Shown: positions 51,925 through 63,373 of the stretch, piece by piece
Layout of the letters: each line of letters starts with the position of its first letter
How positions within the stretch are numbered: position 1 is the first letter of the stretch
DNA from: Gracilaria gracilis
Taxonomy: Eukaryota; Rhodophyta; Florideophyceae; Gracilariales; Gracilariaceae
Direction: 5' to 3'
NCBI GenBank assembly: GCA_030374805.1
Contig: JARGSG010000059.1
Location: 124,001-188,000 of the forward strand
Length of the DNA: 64,000 nucleotides
Notes under the pieces: generated by a model
What the model saw: only the letters and a program-made list of their open reading frames with translations
Told to the model about the DNA's origin: nothing
The model's database searches: none
Translations under genes and position numbers: made by a program

Positions 51925-52599
51925 TGTCCGAAATCCACTCCCTGAGGAGGTGGTCTTGTGATAGAGCCCACGTGACTCTCGAGATGTACGTGTAACTCCA
52001 AGAGAGATTCAAGTAAACCTAAGAGGTGTGAAACGAAGAATCCGGTAACGGAATGACCAGAAGCGACAGGGGATGGTATCGGTAAACGGGGCATGCAAGT
52101 GCGACGTGCGGTATCCGGAGACGGATAAAAAAATGGAACCCAACCAAAGAGGCAATACTCGTGAGACGAGTGGTACAAAAAGCAACAAACTAACACCGAA
52201 TACTGGGGCGGAGAGATGTACCTGGCAGGTCAGACAATAAACATAAATATGTGGACCAAAACAAATAATAAACCAATATGGTAGGCGTCGAAACGCTTCT
52301 CTTCGGTGGAGCCGGTCGGATGACGGAGTCGTACTAACGGAGATTTTTCCAAGAAGGAGTCAAAGTACTCGCGCAAGCGATCAAAGTCAGGGTCGAACAC
52401 GGGTTGAGTTCAGTGACAGGTGACCGAGAGCGAGCTCGCTCCTCCTAAGTAATGTACCACTGTGTAGCCCGAAATGAATATTTAACTCTATCCAAATTGG
52501 ATGCCACGTAAGGCACAATCGGCTTCCCGAAATCAACCTAAATTAGGTACCAAATTCTAAAATAATCTCTATTGAAGGCCCAAATTGCATTGCACTACA
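51925..52599. repeat. LTR-like unit D
   Basis: About 675 bp starting TGTCCGAAAT and ending TTGCACTACA. The end resembles those of units A and E, and it contains AATACTGGGGCG and AACCAATATGGTAG, found in units C/B and A. No matching target duplication. Start is uncertain. Confidence 0.4.
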
Positions 52600-52665
52600 A
52601 GAGCTTTTCTGCTTTTGAAAGACCAACATTCATACCGTATGATTCACAAGGCGACTTAACTGTCC

Positions 52666-54575
52666 ATGGGAACCATAAGCAGGCTGAATGAAACGGTGGA
52701 GCTTGCGAAGGAAGAGAATATTCTATATTATGACTCCGAGCATGACCTCAAGCGTGGTCGCAAACCTGTGCTCACATTTTTGGAAGAGCGGGCAGTCGTT
52801 GCTAGGCTGAAGGTCTGCAGCAGCCACGGGTTTGCCATATCACGTGAAGCACTAAAGTCAGTTGCGGCCGAAACTGCCAACGATGGGCGGGAAGGATTCC
52901 CAAATGGATTCCCATATAACGACTGGGTCCACGGATTCAGAAGACGTCACTGCGACATAACCTTTCGAAAGATGGAGTCTAGACAGGGAGCGAAGATAGC
53001 GGCGGAAAATGCGAAACATGTGAGGACATTGGTACAGGCGTTGAAGTATTGTGAAAAGCAGAACCCGGATATCTTGAATGATGCCGCATGCATCTGGAAT
53101 ATGGATGAGACAACGGTTACAATAAACATGATCGAAACAAAGAAAGGCTTTTTTTCTGACGTTACCAACCATTGTGGGCAGAAGATGACATGCTACTCTA
53201 TGGGAAGACATCTGACTGCTGTTGTCATTGCCTCCGCCGCGGGCGATCTATTACCTCCTTTCTTCATATTTGGCGGATCCAACAATATTGATCGTTGATA
53301 CAATCCTCTCCCCGCCTCTGATTGTAAATATTTGGGTAGTGTTCCGCATTGGCTTGCATGCCAAGACTTTTTTCCTAACGATGCTTTCGTCACTTGCAGT
53401 GACAATGAGTCTATGACGCAAGAGCTTATTTCTATGGTAGTTAAGCATATTAAGAAACATGCACCGAAAAGTTCGCATGAAAAGAAGTTGCTACTTCTCT
53501 AATACGGGCACAAGGCGAAGAAGGGTCATGTTTGGGTGCCGATGGGCAAAGAATCCAACGTAGAATGACCTTAATGTTAGCATTGACGTCATCCAAGCAC
53601 CTGCAATTACCTCACATTTCTTACAAGTTTGTGACCACTCGATTAATAACCAATACAAGACTGCTATTCGCGCAACGTATCGTACATTGAAAAAGATGTC
53701 GTTCTTGGATTTTGGGGACATGGCCACTAAGATAAAGCTCAGCACGCCCGTGTTTCGGGCCTTGACAGGGGATGTGATACGCAATTCCTTCGATGCCGCA
53801 GGCTTGTGGCCAATAGACTTTCGCTTCCCTCAATAGGCAGAAGAGAAATGGAGTGGAGTTCAATCACCAGAGATTGAATCAGAGTGCCGCTCCGTTCGCT
53901 TAGCGCTTCGCAAGCAGTGAAAAGAGATGAAGCAAGTTTTTGGGGAGCGCCGCGACATTTTGTTCAAGATGGATCGTCTTGAAAATGTCATCACGGCTGG
54001 GAATAGCAGAGATCAGTACATCCTTGAGAAACGCAGACCAACGAAAGTCGAAGTTTGGAAGAACCCTTCCGACCATTACGACAGAAGCCCTCTATCGCGT
54101 GGTGCTCCAGCTGTGTAACTCACCCATTGTCAGCTCATCCGAAAACGCAGCCAAGCTCAAGAAGCCGCACGAATTGAGAAAGAACTGAAGAACAGGAATA
54201 AAGAAAAAAAGGCTGTGAAGAAAGTCCAAGCCGTGGAGAAGAGGATACAGAGACAGGAGGAACTTCAAGTGGAAAAAACGGAGGACAGCAGAGGAGAAAC
54301 AGCACAAATTTAAAAAGCGGAGGTTGAAGAAGCAGAAAGTCGAAAAAGAGAAGGCTCTCAGAGAGACCCCATTGCCAATGAATCGTGAGGGAGGTCCAAA
54401 GCAGTCTCTGAAATCCAAGAAGTACGGCGTAAAGAGCTTGAATAATGCGCGGTTGCCATTAAACAAGCACAACTCAAACAGGCCGGCAAGCAAAGAGAAA
54501 GCAACAGCTCTATCCTATGCGGAAGCTGAAGATGAGATTTTGAAAGAGAATTTACACCCCATGGTACACTTTTGA
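52666..54575 (+). pseudogene. pogo/Tc5-like transposase, copy 1, decayed
   Basis: Plus strand. 52666-53298 encodes a Tc5/CENP-B-type helix-turn-helix (RGRKPVLTFLEERAVVARLK, then WVHGFRRRHCDITFRK) and the first catalytic Asp in IWNMDETTV. A TGA (53296-53298) interrupts FIFGGSNNIDR; the frame reopens (YNPLPASDCKYLG...) to LLLL, a TAA, then YGHKAKKGH, where the second catalytic Asp (usually LDGH) is Tyr. The remaining part up to about 54575 is a Lys/Glu-rich tail in changed frames. Dead element; minimal terminal repeats not found. Confidence 0.75.
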
Positions 54576-54700
54576 GGAAGTTTGATAGTTACTGGAGTTG
54601 GCGAAACCTCCGACGGTGCCCAAAACGTAAAGAAAATGAAGGGTCATGGATGCGGCGACGGCGGCGGCGGCAATGATAGGACTGCCGCAAGCACGTTGTT

Positions 54701-55288
54701 TCATATCCAGAACGTCCGAAAAGATAGTATTTGAGTACCTATATCGTAGATAAAGATGGGGCGGAGAGGGGGCAGGGGAAAGAGATCGTCTGAAAGAATA
54801 CTGAACGAGCAGGCGTGCGACCAGCGCGCCTTGCGGCGTTTGGACGGGGTACAGTTTCCCAGGTCAGCGAGCGGTGCGTGGCGCTTGACGGCGTTGCACA
54901 AGCCGTGAAGCGCGGGCGGGGCGGCAGGCGGCGTCGACGATGACGTGCATGGAGAGGCTTTGCACAGAGGCAGCGGGATGAGCGAGACGGCGGATACGAA
55001 GGTAGCCGGGGCTTGCGGCAGCGAGGGTGGTGCGGGTGGCGATGCAATATGCGCATCTGGGTCGAAGAGTTCAAAGAAGGTGGCGCGGTGGGGCGATACG
55101 TCGGCGAGCAGCTCGAAGGAATTGGCGGTGGCGGCGTCGTGCGCTGGGTGCGCCACGGCCGCGGCATCTGCGGCGCCAGAACCACGTCCTGAACTCAAAT
55201 GGGGTGAAAGGAACGGGTTTTTGGAAAGAAGAGTGGTGCCGGGGGTGTTGGGTGCGAAAGAATGATGATGCCTCAAATTGACAAGCAT
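54701..55288 (-). CDS. Hypothetical protein, 195 residues
   Basis: Open frame starting MLVNLRHHHSF with GC content like the host genes and unlike the AT-rich transposons around it. Pro/Ala/Ser-rich and probably disordered, with one basic block PLADLGNCTPSKRRKARW followed by FSILSDDLFPLPPL. Basic-plus-TP stretches are common in nuclear, CDK-phosphorylated proteins. No family recognised. It could be a host gene stranded among transposons or a chance frame. Confidence 0.4.
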   Translation of the reverse strand: MLVNLRHHHSFAPNTPGTTLLSKNPFLSPHLSSGRGSGAADAAAVAHPAHDAATANSFELLADVSPHRATFFELFDPDAHIASPPAPPSLPQAPATFVSAVSLIPLPLCKASPCTSSSTPPAAPPALHGLCNAVKRHAPLADLGNCTPSKRRKARWSHACSFSILSDDLFPLPPLRPIFIYDIGTQILSFRTFWI

Positions 55289-56076
55289 TTTACTGAAATC
55301 GTTTGTGTGGAGGACAGTGGGCGCGAGTCGGCACCGTCGTTGCTTGCTTCTTCCCTTACACTAAGAACTCTCCGAGAATCGGAAGCCCCCGAACGGCTTT
55401 CACTGGGCTAGATTTGTTATTGAAATAAAGGTTAGGAGCTTGGTGTGCATTTCTGTGGAAAAAAAGAGTGCACCACAATGCCCCGCCAAGGAATGTATTA
55501 CACAGTAATGTTTTGTGTGGTACAACGGCGAATTTCACACAACAATAGGTTACTTCTTGTGGATGCATGGCTAGAGATTGCACGAAAGCTCAACTCAGAA
55601 GGTGGAACAGAAAATAGTAAAGGATTTGTGGCAGCATCAACCACAAATATCGCGAGATAGATGCTGCCCAGACCGTGACTCTTAACTAGATTTGGTGCAC
55701 GAGAAGCAGCGTGCTAGTAAAGCCTTAAGAGTTCTGGTTAAACAACGAGCTTGACTGCAATAATCAAGTGGTGGTAGACTTAGCCAGAAAGTTCTTGGCT
55801 TTTAAATATAGTTGGGTAGGGAGTACCACGGTCACCTTAAGATTGAGTGAGGCTCGACCTCCGGCGTGATATCCAAGTGAGTAAGGTTGATGTGCCTCCA
55901 ATCAGGTGCACCTCGCAAAATTTTTATCCTATTAGCTACCGTATTTCTTATTCTATTTTCCTATTAATCTATTCCAGTCCCCAGTTAAAAACCCACGTGG
56001 CAGCTCTGCTAACTGTACTACAGAGAGGAGAATTCCAAACGTCTGCATGTGTTTGCGCTCTTCTGCAAGTGCGTTG
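55289..56076. other. Intergenic, no supported gene
   Basis: Mixed-composition DNA with short frames only. Confidence 0.4.
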
Positions 56077-56907
56077 TGTAGTGCAAACCCAGACTGAAAA
56101 AACACACCAGGACGTTCCATATGTTCTTCCCAGGTGGGGTAGCTAAGCAAACAGAGCACCTCACGGGATGGATGCGTGAATCGCGTATAAGACCGGGACC
56201 CATCGTCTCGAAGAGCGAAGCGAGGGCGGCAAGGAGCCGAGGAGTTGGGATTGTAGTAGTACACCGTGGCATGAATCGATGAAGTCACCCAAGCGCGATG
56301 GTTCTCATAAGAGTGGTACCCTGGACCGCCGGATACGAGAACAGGTAGGGAAAATAGGGGAAGGACAGACGAGCAACACCGGTAGTCGGGATGAGCAAGA
56401 TCTGTTAAACAGCGAGAAGACCAGTACAAAAACAATGGTAACACACGCACTAGTGGAGGCAAGTCGTTCTCCTGACTTCACGAGGTGAATTACTAGTCGT
56501 ACTCAAGGAGCCGACTCTCCGCAAGTAGGAAATCGTGCACCAGGGGTTCCTGAGTCAGAGCCAAACACTCGCTTGTTCGTGTTTACTTGACGGCGACTAC
56601 TGGAGCTCACACATCTAAGTAGTGGTGGTCGGCAGTCGCGCGCAGTGTCGTGATAACTAAATAAATAGATAGATATAAATAATCTAATGTATCCCCAAGA
56701 AGAGCGGCCTGCCCACGTACAAGTGTATTGTTTTACTCACTGCCACGGCACTCATAACCAATACCAATTGGAGTCCCTCCACCATGAACGACGGGTTGAC
56801 AAACTAGTCATAATTCCATTCCCTGAGGTGTAGCTTCTTCACACTCTATATCACGCCCATCCGCGGTGAGCTCCGGGATAAAACGTTGCTATTCATTTTG
56901 CACTACA
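56077..56907. repeat. LTR-like or foldback-ended unit E
   Basis: 831 bp bounded by TGTAGTGCAAA and TTTGCACTACA, an 11-bp perfect terminal inverted repeat. Flanks CGTTG and AAACG do not form a direct duplication. The TTGCACTACA end is shared with unit D. No coding frame. Confidence 0.5.
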
Positions 56908-59779
56908 AAACGAGTGCGCATGGACCCGCCAAAATGGTTTTTGACAGTTCTGAATCTCTTTCTCCCAATACAGGCTGAGAAAGCAAGAAATCTGCGCTGA
57001 ACAATCAATTACGCAGCTCGCCTAAGCCTCTCAACAAAATCAAACTGTAAACACTGTTTTAAGTTTCCGTCCCGGTGCAGGACCAAGTTTTGAATCAATG
57101 GCAGAAAATAAGCCCAAAATGCTTCCCGGCTATCAAAAAATTCCCGCAGAACATCCGGAAGCAGTTTGAACGAAAATCGCAAAAGCGGTGGGGGGAACGC
57201 CTCCTGTAGGGGTCATTTAACCTTTTTTAGTGCTAACAAAGAGAAACCGGGCGCCTGGCGGTGAATGAATAGCTCTAGAGTTCTCGAAACGAGTCACGTC
57301 ACAAAGTAGGCTCACCGCTACATTGGTTATTTGTCCTTGAGTGGGGAGAAATGCGTTTGTGCGGCTCTGACTAGTATCCTTCTGATAGTACCCCCATTTT
57401 CCGAGTAACGCTTATGGCTGAGGTATGTGTAGAAAGTAGACTTCTGGAATGGTGGCACAGTATCACGCTGATGAGTTGGTGAAGTCAATACTGGGTGACA
57501 GTTGGTCGCGTGTGCGCGAGTAGGAAATTGGCTCTGTTTACAGAGATACTGTGGGTTGGATATTCAATTTAGTGTGTGCCGTGCTCGCGCGACTTGCAAA
57601 ACTGTTTCGGAAGGTCACCGCGTACGGTTTCGTTCATTTTCATTGCAATAGATTTCTCAGGTACACTGATATGACATTGTCCTGTCTTAAGGTTAATGTT
57701 ATAATGCTCCAGTGTCTGCTTACCAGTTTCTGGATGGTTCTATTGCCTCTGCATAATGTTGGAATTTGGGCTTAATACACATCAATCTTCACTGTCTCGT
57801 CCGTTTTTCTTACCCTACATCGGATCTACCCGGTGCTTGTTGCACGACTCGTCGGGTGCTCTCTTTTGGGTTCCCCTTTTCCCTCCTTCGAGGCCCCGTG
57901 AACACGTTATGCCTCCGCTTTGCAGGATCTTTCCTCCTTGGTCTACCCCTTTTTTCTCTACCTCAGTAGGTATACTCCGACCCCCAGGCAGCTTCACATT
58001 CGCAGTCTCCGTGGAACGGAGGGCTCTGTCACAAAGTCTACCTCATACGAGGGCAAGGACTCAGACGCCTTGAAAGTCATTTCTCGCTTGCGGGATTTTT
58101 ATTGCAATGAGTACTCGGGAACGTTAAAGCGTTTGAGAAGAAGCCAATCTCTTTCCATTAAAGTAGTTCATTCGAGATTTTTTGACTTTTGATTACGATC
58201 AAGACCTTGTTGGAAAAAATTACATTATGAGATCCAGTCTTGAAAGCGATGACGATATCTATAAGAACAGAAATACATGTTCCTCGAATGAACGAGTTCT
58301 CACCGCCAGACGCGACAATTCTGGACGAGATGCTTATCTCTGTTCTTTGCGATAAAAACTCCCGTTTAGTTTTTTTGAAAAGAATCGGCTTTAATAATGC
58401 TGTGTTTCTATCGCTACGTCAAGTGGGGCCGGGATATGTGGATAGGTACTTTTCTACGTCACAAACGATTGCAACAGAGTTGCTCGACATTTTTTACTCT
58501 GAGACAAGGGGGCTTGCATTCTACGGTATTCCAAGCCTTTTCCTTCTGCATACGGAACGGTAATGTTCGACGGGCAAGAATATATGTGGGCTTTCATTTT
58601 TACCACTTGCTTTGATGCACTTTTTGGGAACTGAAGAAATGGCCTAAAACTTGTTCTTGGACCGTTTCACACTAAGACTAGAAGTTGTAACACTTTTAAA
58701 GCGCTTTCGACGGAACTTTGATTGAATAGAAACAAACGACCCTGTCCCAAGAAATTCACAGAAAACGATATTGATGCACAGTCCCAATTGGCCCCCCGCT
58801 CTCAAAGTACGCAACACTAAACACTTCATCTCACGGTAAGTACCTATCTAACACATTCTTCAGCATGTAATCTCTGCGACTGTTCTTTGTACAGACGCAA
58901 CCCCAGATAAAGGGCTCCATTTGCATTGAAATGCTCCGGCCCATTTCCAAATGTACCACGTACTACTTCGTTAATGTGATATAATACGAAAAACAGAGAG
59001 ATACCGTAGTGGTTCTGGGACGAGAGTGGTGGCAGCGTATTCTTGTGACTGTAATGAGTCCGAACAGGGAGGGAGGGTGGCAGCATGGGGCGGTCAAGGG
59101 GCGAGTGGGCAATCGACATCACCAAAGCGCGTACATGTGTGCGGAAAAGAATACGAACGGTCTGTGAAACCTATGAGGAACTTACCATGCGATGTATCTG
59201 TAGTGCAAACTAAAGAGTGAGACGTCCGACAGAAGATTTTTGTCGTTTACGATTGGGTTGCGGCAAGATCCGAGCTACAATTAAAGATCAGGTCCAAGCT
59301 GTGGTACAAAAGCCGTCACACGAAGGGAGAACCCACCCGCGTAAGTGGAGATGCTCACAAGGTGTTCAGCGTTGCTCTTTGTGAAGGGCGGCAGAGCAGG
59401 AACGCCCTCCAATGGGGTTTACACTTGCCGGGCGTAACTTCGGGCAACCTTTTTCTGCCTAAGAGACGAAGGTAGGCGAAGGATCGGCGACAGTGACGAA
59501 CCCAATAACAGTGGGCACACCACAGATGTGGGCGATTCGAGCCAACGGTACGGGCAAAAAAAGAAGAAAAAAGAAGCAAAGGAGCCGTGTATACGGAACA
59601 CAGACCCAGAATAAAAGAGAAGCCAGAAGAAAGTGTGGGGCAAGGTTAAAACCACACCCTCACAGCTGTCGATGAAACTGTTTCTTCCAGCCCGTGCATT
59701 TCCAAGCTGTTTCTTCGCACTCTTCTGGTTCTTGGCCACCATCTTCTTCAAACAAACGCGCTCTGAATAGTGCACCTTA
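56908..59779. other. About 2.9 kb without recognisable genes
   Basis: Short frames (for example 57756-58073, 58240-58563 plus, 59419-59775 minus) have no motif, copy or transposase signature. Probably decayed transposon DNA. Confidence 0.4.
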
Positions 59780-61009
59780 CTAAGTGGGCGATACTCGCCG
59801 AAAAAAATGGTATTCGTCTAAGGGCCACAAATTTCTTTTCACAAAACCACTTTTAATCGTGTCACGGGTCATTGATCTCTCGTAAGCTTCCGGTATTATG
59901 CAGCTGGCGTCCAATACATCCAACTCGCGGGCATACAAAGGTAAGCCGGAAACACAAGACGCTAGCATTTCACGGAAGTGTGTCTTCAGTGCCCCAAAAA
60001 CTGAGACATCGAGCGGCTGGTTGGTAGCGCTGGCATGCGCAGGAAAGATATGCGCCACTACACGATTACTTCGACACAGCTCGCACACCCGCAGAGACAT
60101 ATGGAATCGGTATCCATCCATTGTAAGCAGCACATGACGTTCATTCTGTCGCAGATCTCCTGTTTTGCTGACATAATGCTCTGCACATTGCAAGAGATGG
60201 TTCGAATATACGCTTGCCACATTTGGCCTCGCCGCCACTAGAGAACCTCGTGGAAGGGCCTCATGAATAGGCTCTAGAAGGGCGCTTCCGTCAGTGCTTC
60301 TGGACCGAATCTTCATCCCCTTGTAGATGAACATCGGGTCTATGGCATTCCCATCTGCCGACACGCACGCGAAGCAGGTAATTCTGGATCCATTCTTGAA
60401 AGTGGCACCTTGTATCTCAGGAATATCGCCGACGGATATGTAATGTTTGGTTCTTGGACTCTTTTTGTCTTCGTTCTCGACAGTGAAGCCGGTTTCATGC
60501 AAATTAAAAAGACGATGACAATCAATCTTGAATTTCCGAACGAGCTTAGAGAACTTCGCCATAAGGGTTGTGCGGACTTTGGCGTTAGTTGCAATGTAAC
60601 GCTTCGATTCGAGAACCGAGACTGTGAGATACATTATAATGTCTTTGTGCCTTGCCTAGAAAGAACGACACCAATCAGCACCTGGGCGGCCGCTTTTGAA
60701 TCTTAGTTTCTGCTGTCGTTCAAGAGGGAAGGCGTCCACAAGGAACCGCAAGGCGTCTTTGAGATAGTGTCGGGTCATGTGGATACCGGTTTCAGAATTG
60801 TGGTTCAAGACTTTAAAAATGCATCCCTTTTCTGTCTCATTTAGAGCAAAACGATTGCTCCTGGTAGAGTTCTTGATCAGGTTAATCCAGTGTACCCAGT
60901 AATGGATGGTGCTAATTGGGATGCGAAAACGTTCACTTCTTTCTCGATAAGACATTGTCCCGTCCCTGATTACGTAGGTAGCCTGCCTCATTTCCCTTGA
61001 AACGGGCAT
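59780..61009 (-). pseudogene. pogo/Tc5-like transposase, copy 2, decayed
   Basis: Minus strand, in two frames. 61009-60656 holds the N-terminal helix-turn-helix (YRERSERFRIPISTIHYWVH) up to GRPGADWCRSF, where the frame changes. 60634-59780 continues with the DDE domain. First catalytic position reads LFNLHETGF (usual IFNMDETG), so Asp is His. Second (LTMDGYRFHMS) and third (NQPLDVSVFGALK) Asp are kept. One frameshift and one lost catalytic residue make it inactive. Confidence 0.8.
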
Positions 61010-61900
61010 GCGACGGGCACGAACGAGAAAGCAGTTGTATGCTCTTCGGTGAACAAGTTTACAATTGGGACAGAGATGTGTGGGTTTGAGCGAGCGGGTC
61101 CATTTGCGGCGGAGTAGAATGGTTTGAAGGTTTTCTGTATGTAAAAAGTTGTGGTCAGCGTCTTCGGTTGAGATCTGGAGTTGGAGAAACAGGACAGTTG
61201 TGATGGCTTTATACTTTGACTTCTTAGCTTGGAGTTCTAGGTTATGATGGTTGTGTAATGTCTTTTTGTATCTTCAGATTCTAGAAAAATGCAGGTAAAC
61301 TGGTAGTTTGGGCTTCGTTCTTGTCCATCGGTTGGTATGATTGTCTCTGTTCGTCGACCAGTCGAAATATTGACTGCATCAACATAAATGTAGACACCTG
61401 TTTTGTTGCAGTTTGTATGATTTCATTATCCGAGTAGGAGAAAGAGGCTTGAATTTGACAAACAAATGTTGACATAACAAAAGCTTCTTTTTCTACGTCG
61501 CTCGAGTGAAGGGGACGGCAATCTCAGATAACAAGCGTGGTGATTGTGGATTTTTACTGTTTAATCTGAGACGGGACATTGTAGAGTGGAGCACAGCAAC
61601 ACGAAAGTCGGAAAGGTCGGAATGTTCTATTACTCTGTAAAAAAAGAACCAGAATGTCCCTTGCTTCCTAGATGGCATTCTCATCTTTGGCTCAAGAGTT
61701 GAACATCCTTTGAGCAAGATAGTTTCGGCGCTGATGCGCTCAAAAGCTGCACTTTTGGGTGTTCAACGATAACCCTTTTTTGTACATGATCGAGCCTGCC
61801 CTACAGTATCATCATGTACCAAAACATGGGTCACTTTTAAAGATTTAAAAACATTTCTAGCTAAACATGGCACGCATGCCCTCATTTTTCCTTCATTCAA
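61010..61900. other. Spacer with no supported gene
   Basis: Between a decayed transposase and the palindrome. Nothing recognised. Confidence 0.4.
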
Positions 61901-62269
61901 CGTCTGTGTTCTCGGAAATGGAATTTCACATTCAAAAATGCTGGTTTTGGTGACCGATTATCTGGTGTATTTTTCCAATTTTTTTCCGATATTTGGGTTT
62001 GATATGAGGAAATACGTATTTGGTGTGCTAGTTTGACATTCAAAATTTGCAATTCTGGAAATTCCCCAGTTACATAACTCGCATATTTGAAATTCTACAA
62101 CTGGCGAATTTACAGAACTGCAAATTTTGAATGTCAAACTAGCACACCAAATACGTATTTGTTCATATCAAACCCAAATATCGGAAAAAAATTGGAAAAA
62201 GTCATCAGATAATCGGTCACCAAAACTAGCATTTTTGAATGTGAAATTCTACTTCCAAGAACACAGACG
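61901..62269. repeat. 369-bp near-perfect palindrome (foldback element)
   Basis: Arms of 157 bp (61901-62057 and 62113-62269) starting CGTCTGTGTTC, differing at roughly 10-12 positions. The 55-bp centre is itself partly palindromic (AATTCCCCAGTT with AACTGGCGAATT). No coding capacity. Could be a MITE of the neighbouring pogo-like elements. Confidence 0.88.
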
Positions 62270-62626
62270 AAGCGTCATATGGCCGTTAACGAGCCCGAAT
62301 TCTCAAAGTAATGTATGAATTCGAACTGGCTTGGAACGGGCCGTACAAGTTGCGAATTCAATATCTTTAAAGGTCCCTATGATGCCCCAAATCTGGATCA
62401 CATGCGCCGTGCTGGAATGATAATAAGTAATGGAATTCAAGGAGTGCTTTCGGTGTCCGTCACTTCAAAACCAGTCCTTAACCGTGCCGCCTGCCTTCGA
62501 GCAGCACGATTTGCTCGGAGCGTTAAGGCGCGTTCTGCGCGACCTGCAAGCCAAACGAGATGCGCTCGCTTCTCGGCCTCAGCTTCAATTCGCAGACGCT
62601 GGCGCTCCTCTTGCTGCCGCTTCTTC

Positions 62627-63373
62627 TCAAGACTTTTTTGCTTGCGTCATTGCAGCACGCTCTTCATTTTCTTTCTCTGCCTGCTTGCGCTCATTCTCCC
62701 ACTGCTTAAATTCCGCAAGTACACTGCCCTCCGTTAACAGCAACCCATTGGTGGTATTCAAAGTACCGTTTACCAATACTTCTTCATCACTTCGAAGCAA
62801 ACCAAACGAATTCTTGTAGGACCTATCAAGTTCTTGATAGTTTCGGAAAGCCTCTTTTTGGCATTGTGCTGCTTCCAAATTCGTAATGTCAGTGGCTTTG
62901 ATTACTCCCGCATTGACACCTTGCGTAGCAGGGGACCAAAAACCGCAAGCGTGGAAGCCACTGGTTATGTTTTGAAAGGTCACAGATTTGTTATACGAAT
63001 TCTTTAGCAGCGCAGAGACTGTATAAATATCATTCTTATTGTTGTCTTTCACAATAACGGTGCGGCGATTGAGATCATTTCGGAAGGAATTCTTGTATGG
63101 AGAGAACACCGAGAAATCCAACGGCTGTGTTTGGTGGCTTGTGTGTGCTGGCAACGCGATAACGACAAGGTTACTCCTGCGAAGCAAGTCTAATACACTG
63201 AACGTGCAGTGTGCACCGTATCCATTAAGTGCAAGGAGAATATACCTGTGCTTCCGTTCTAGTGCAACGCCTTTGGCGGGAAAACCGAAACAGCCACGAA
63301 GATGTTCGGGATCTTCCTCTCGGGGAGGTAGCACAGCAAACGGAGCACTCCCCAATTGACACGACTAGCCGGG
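62627..63373 (-). pseudogene. pogo/Tc5-like transposase, copy 3, 3' half only
   Basis: Minus strand, C-terminal part of a DDE domain: YILLALNGYGAHCTF, where the second Asp reads Asn, then SHQTQPLDFSVFSPYK with the third Asp. A Glu/Lys-rich coiled tail ends in KENEERAAMTQAKKS. The 5' half is missing where LTR-like unit C begins. Confidence 0.75.

Noticed and set aside
51882-52604. AGAGC direct repeats as a target duplication of LTR-like unit D
   Set aside because: The left copies lie about 30 bp outside any TG-type end, so the match is probably chance.
54701-55288. A destruction-box reading of RHAPLADLGN in the 195-residue frame
   Set aside because: The spacing does not fit RxxLxxxxN, so no cell-cycle role is claimed.
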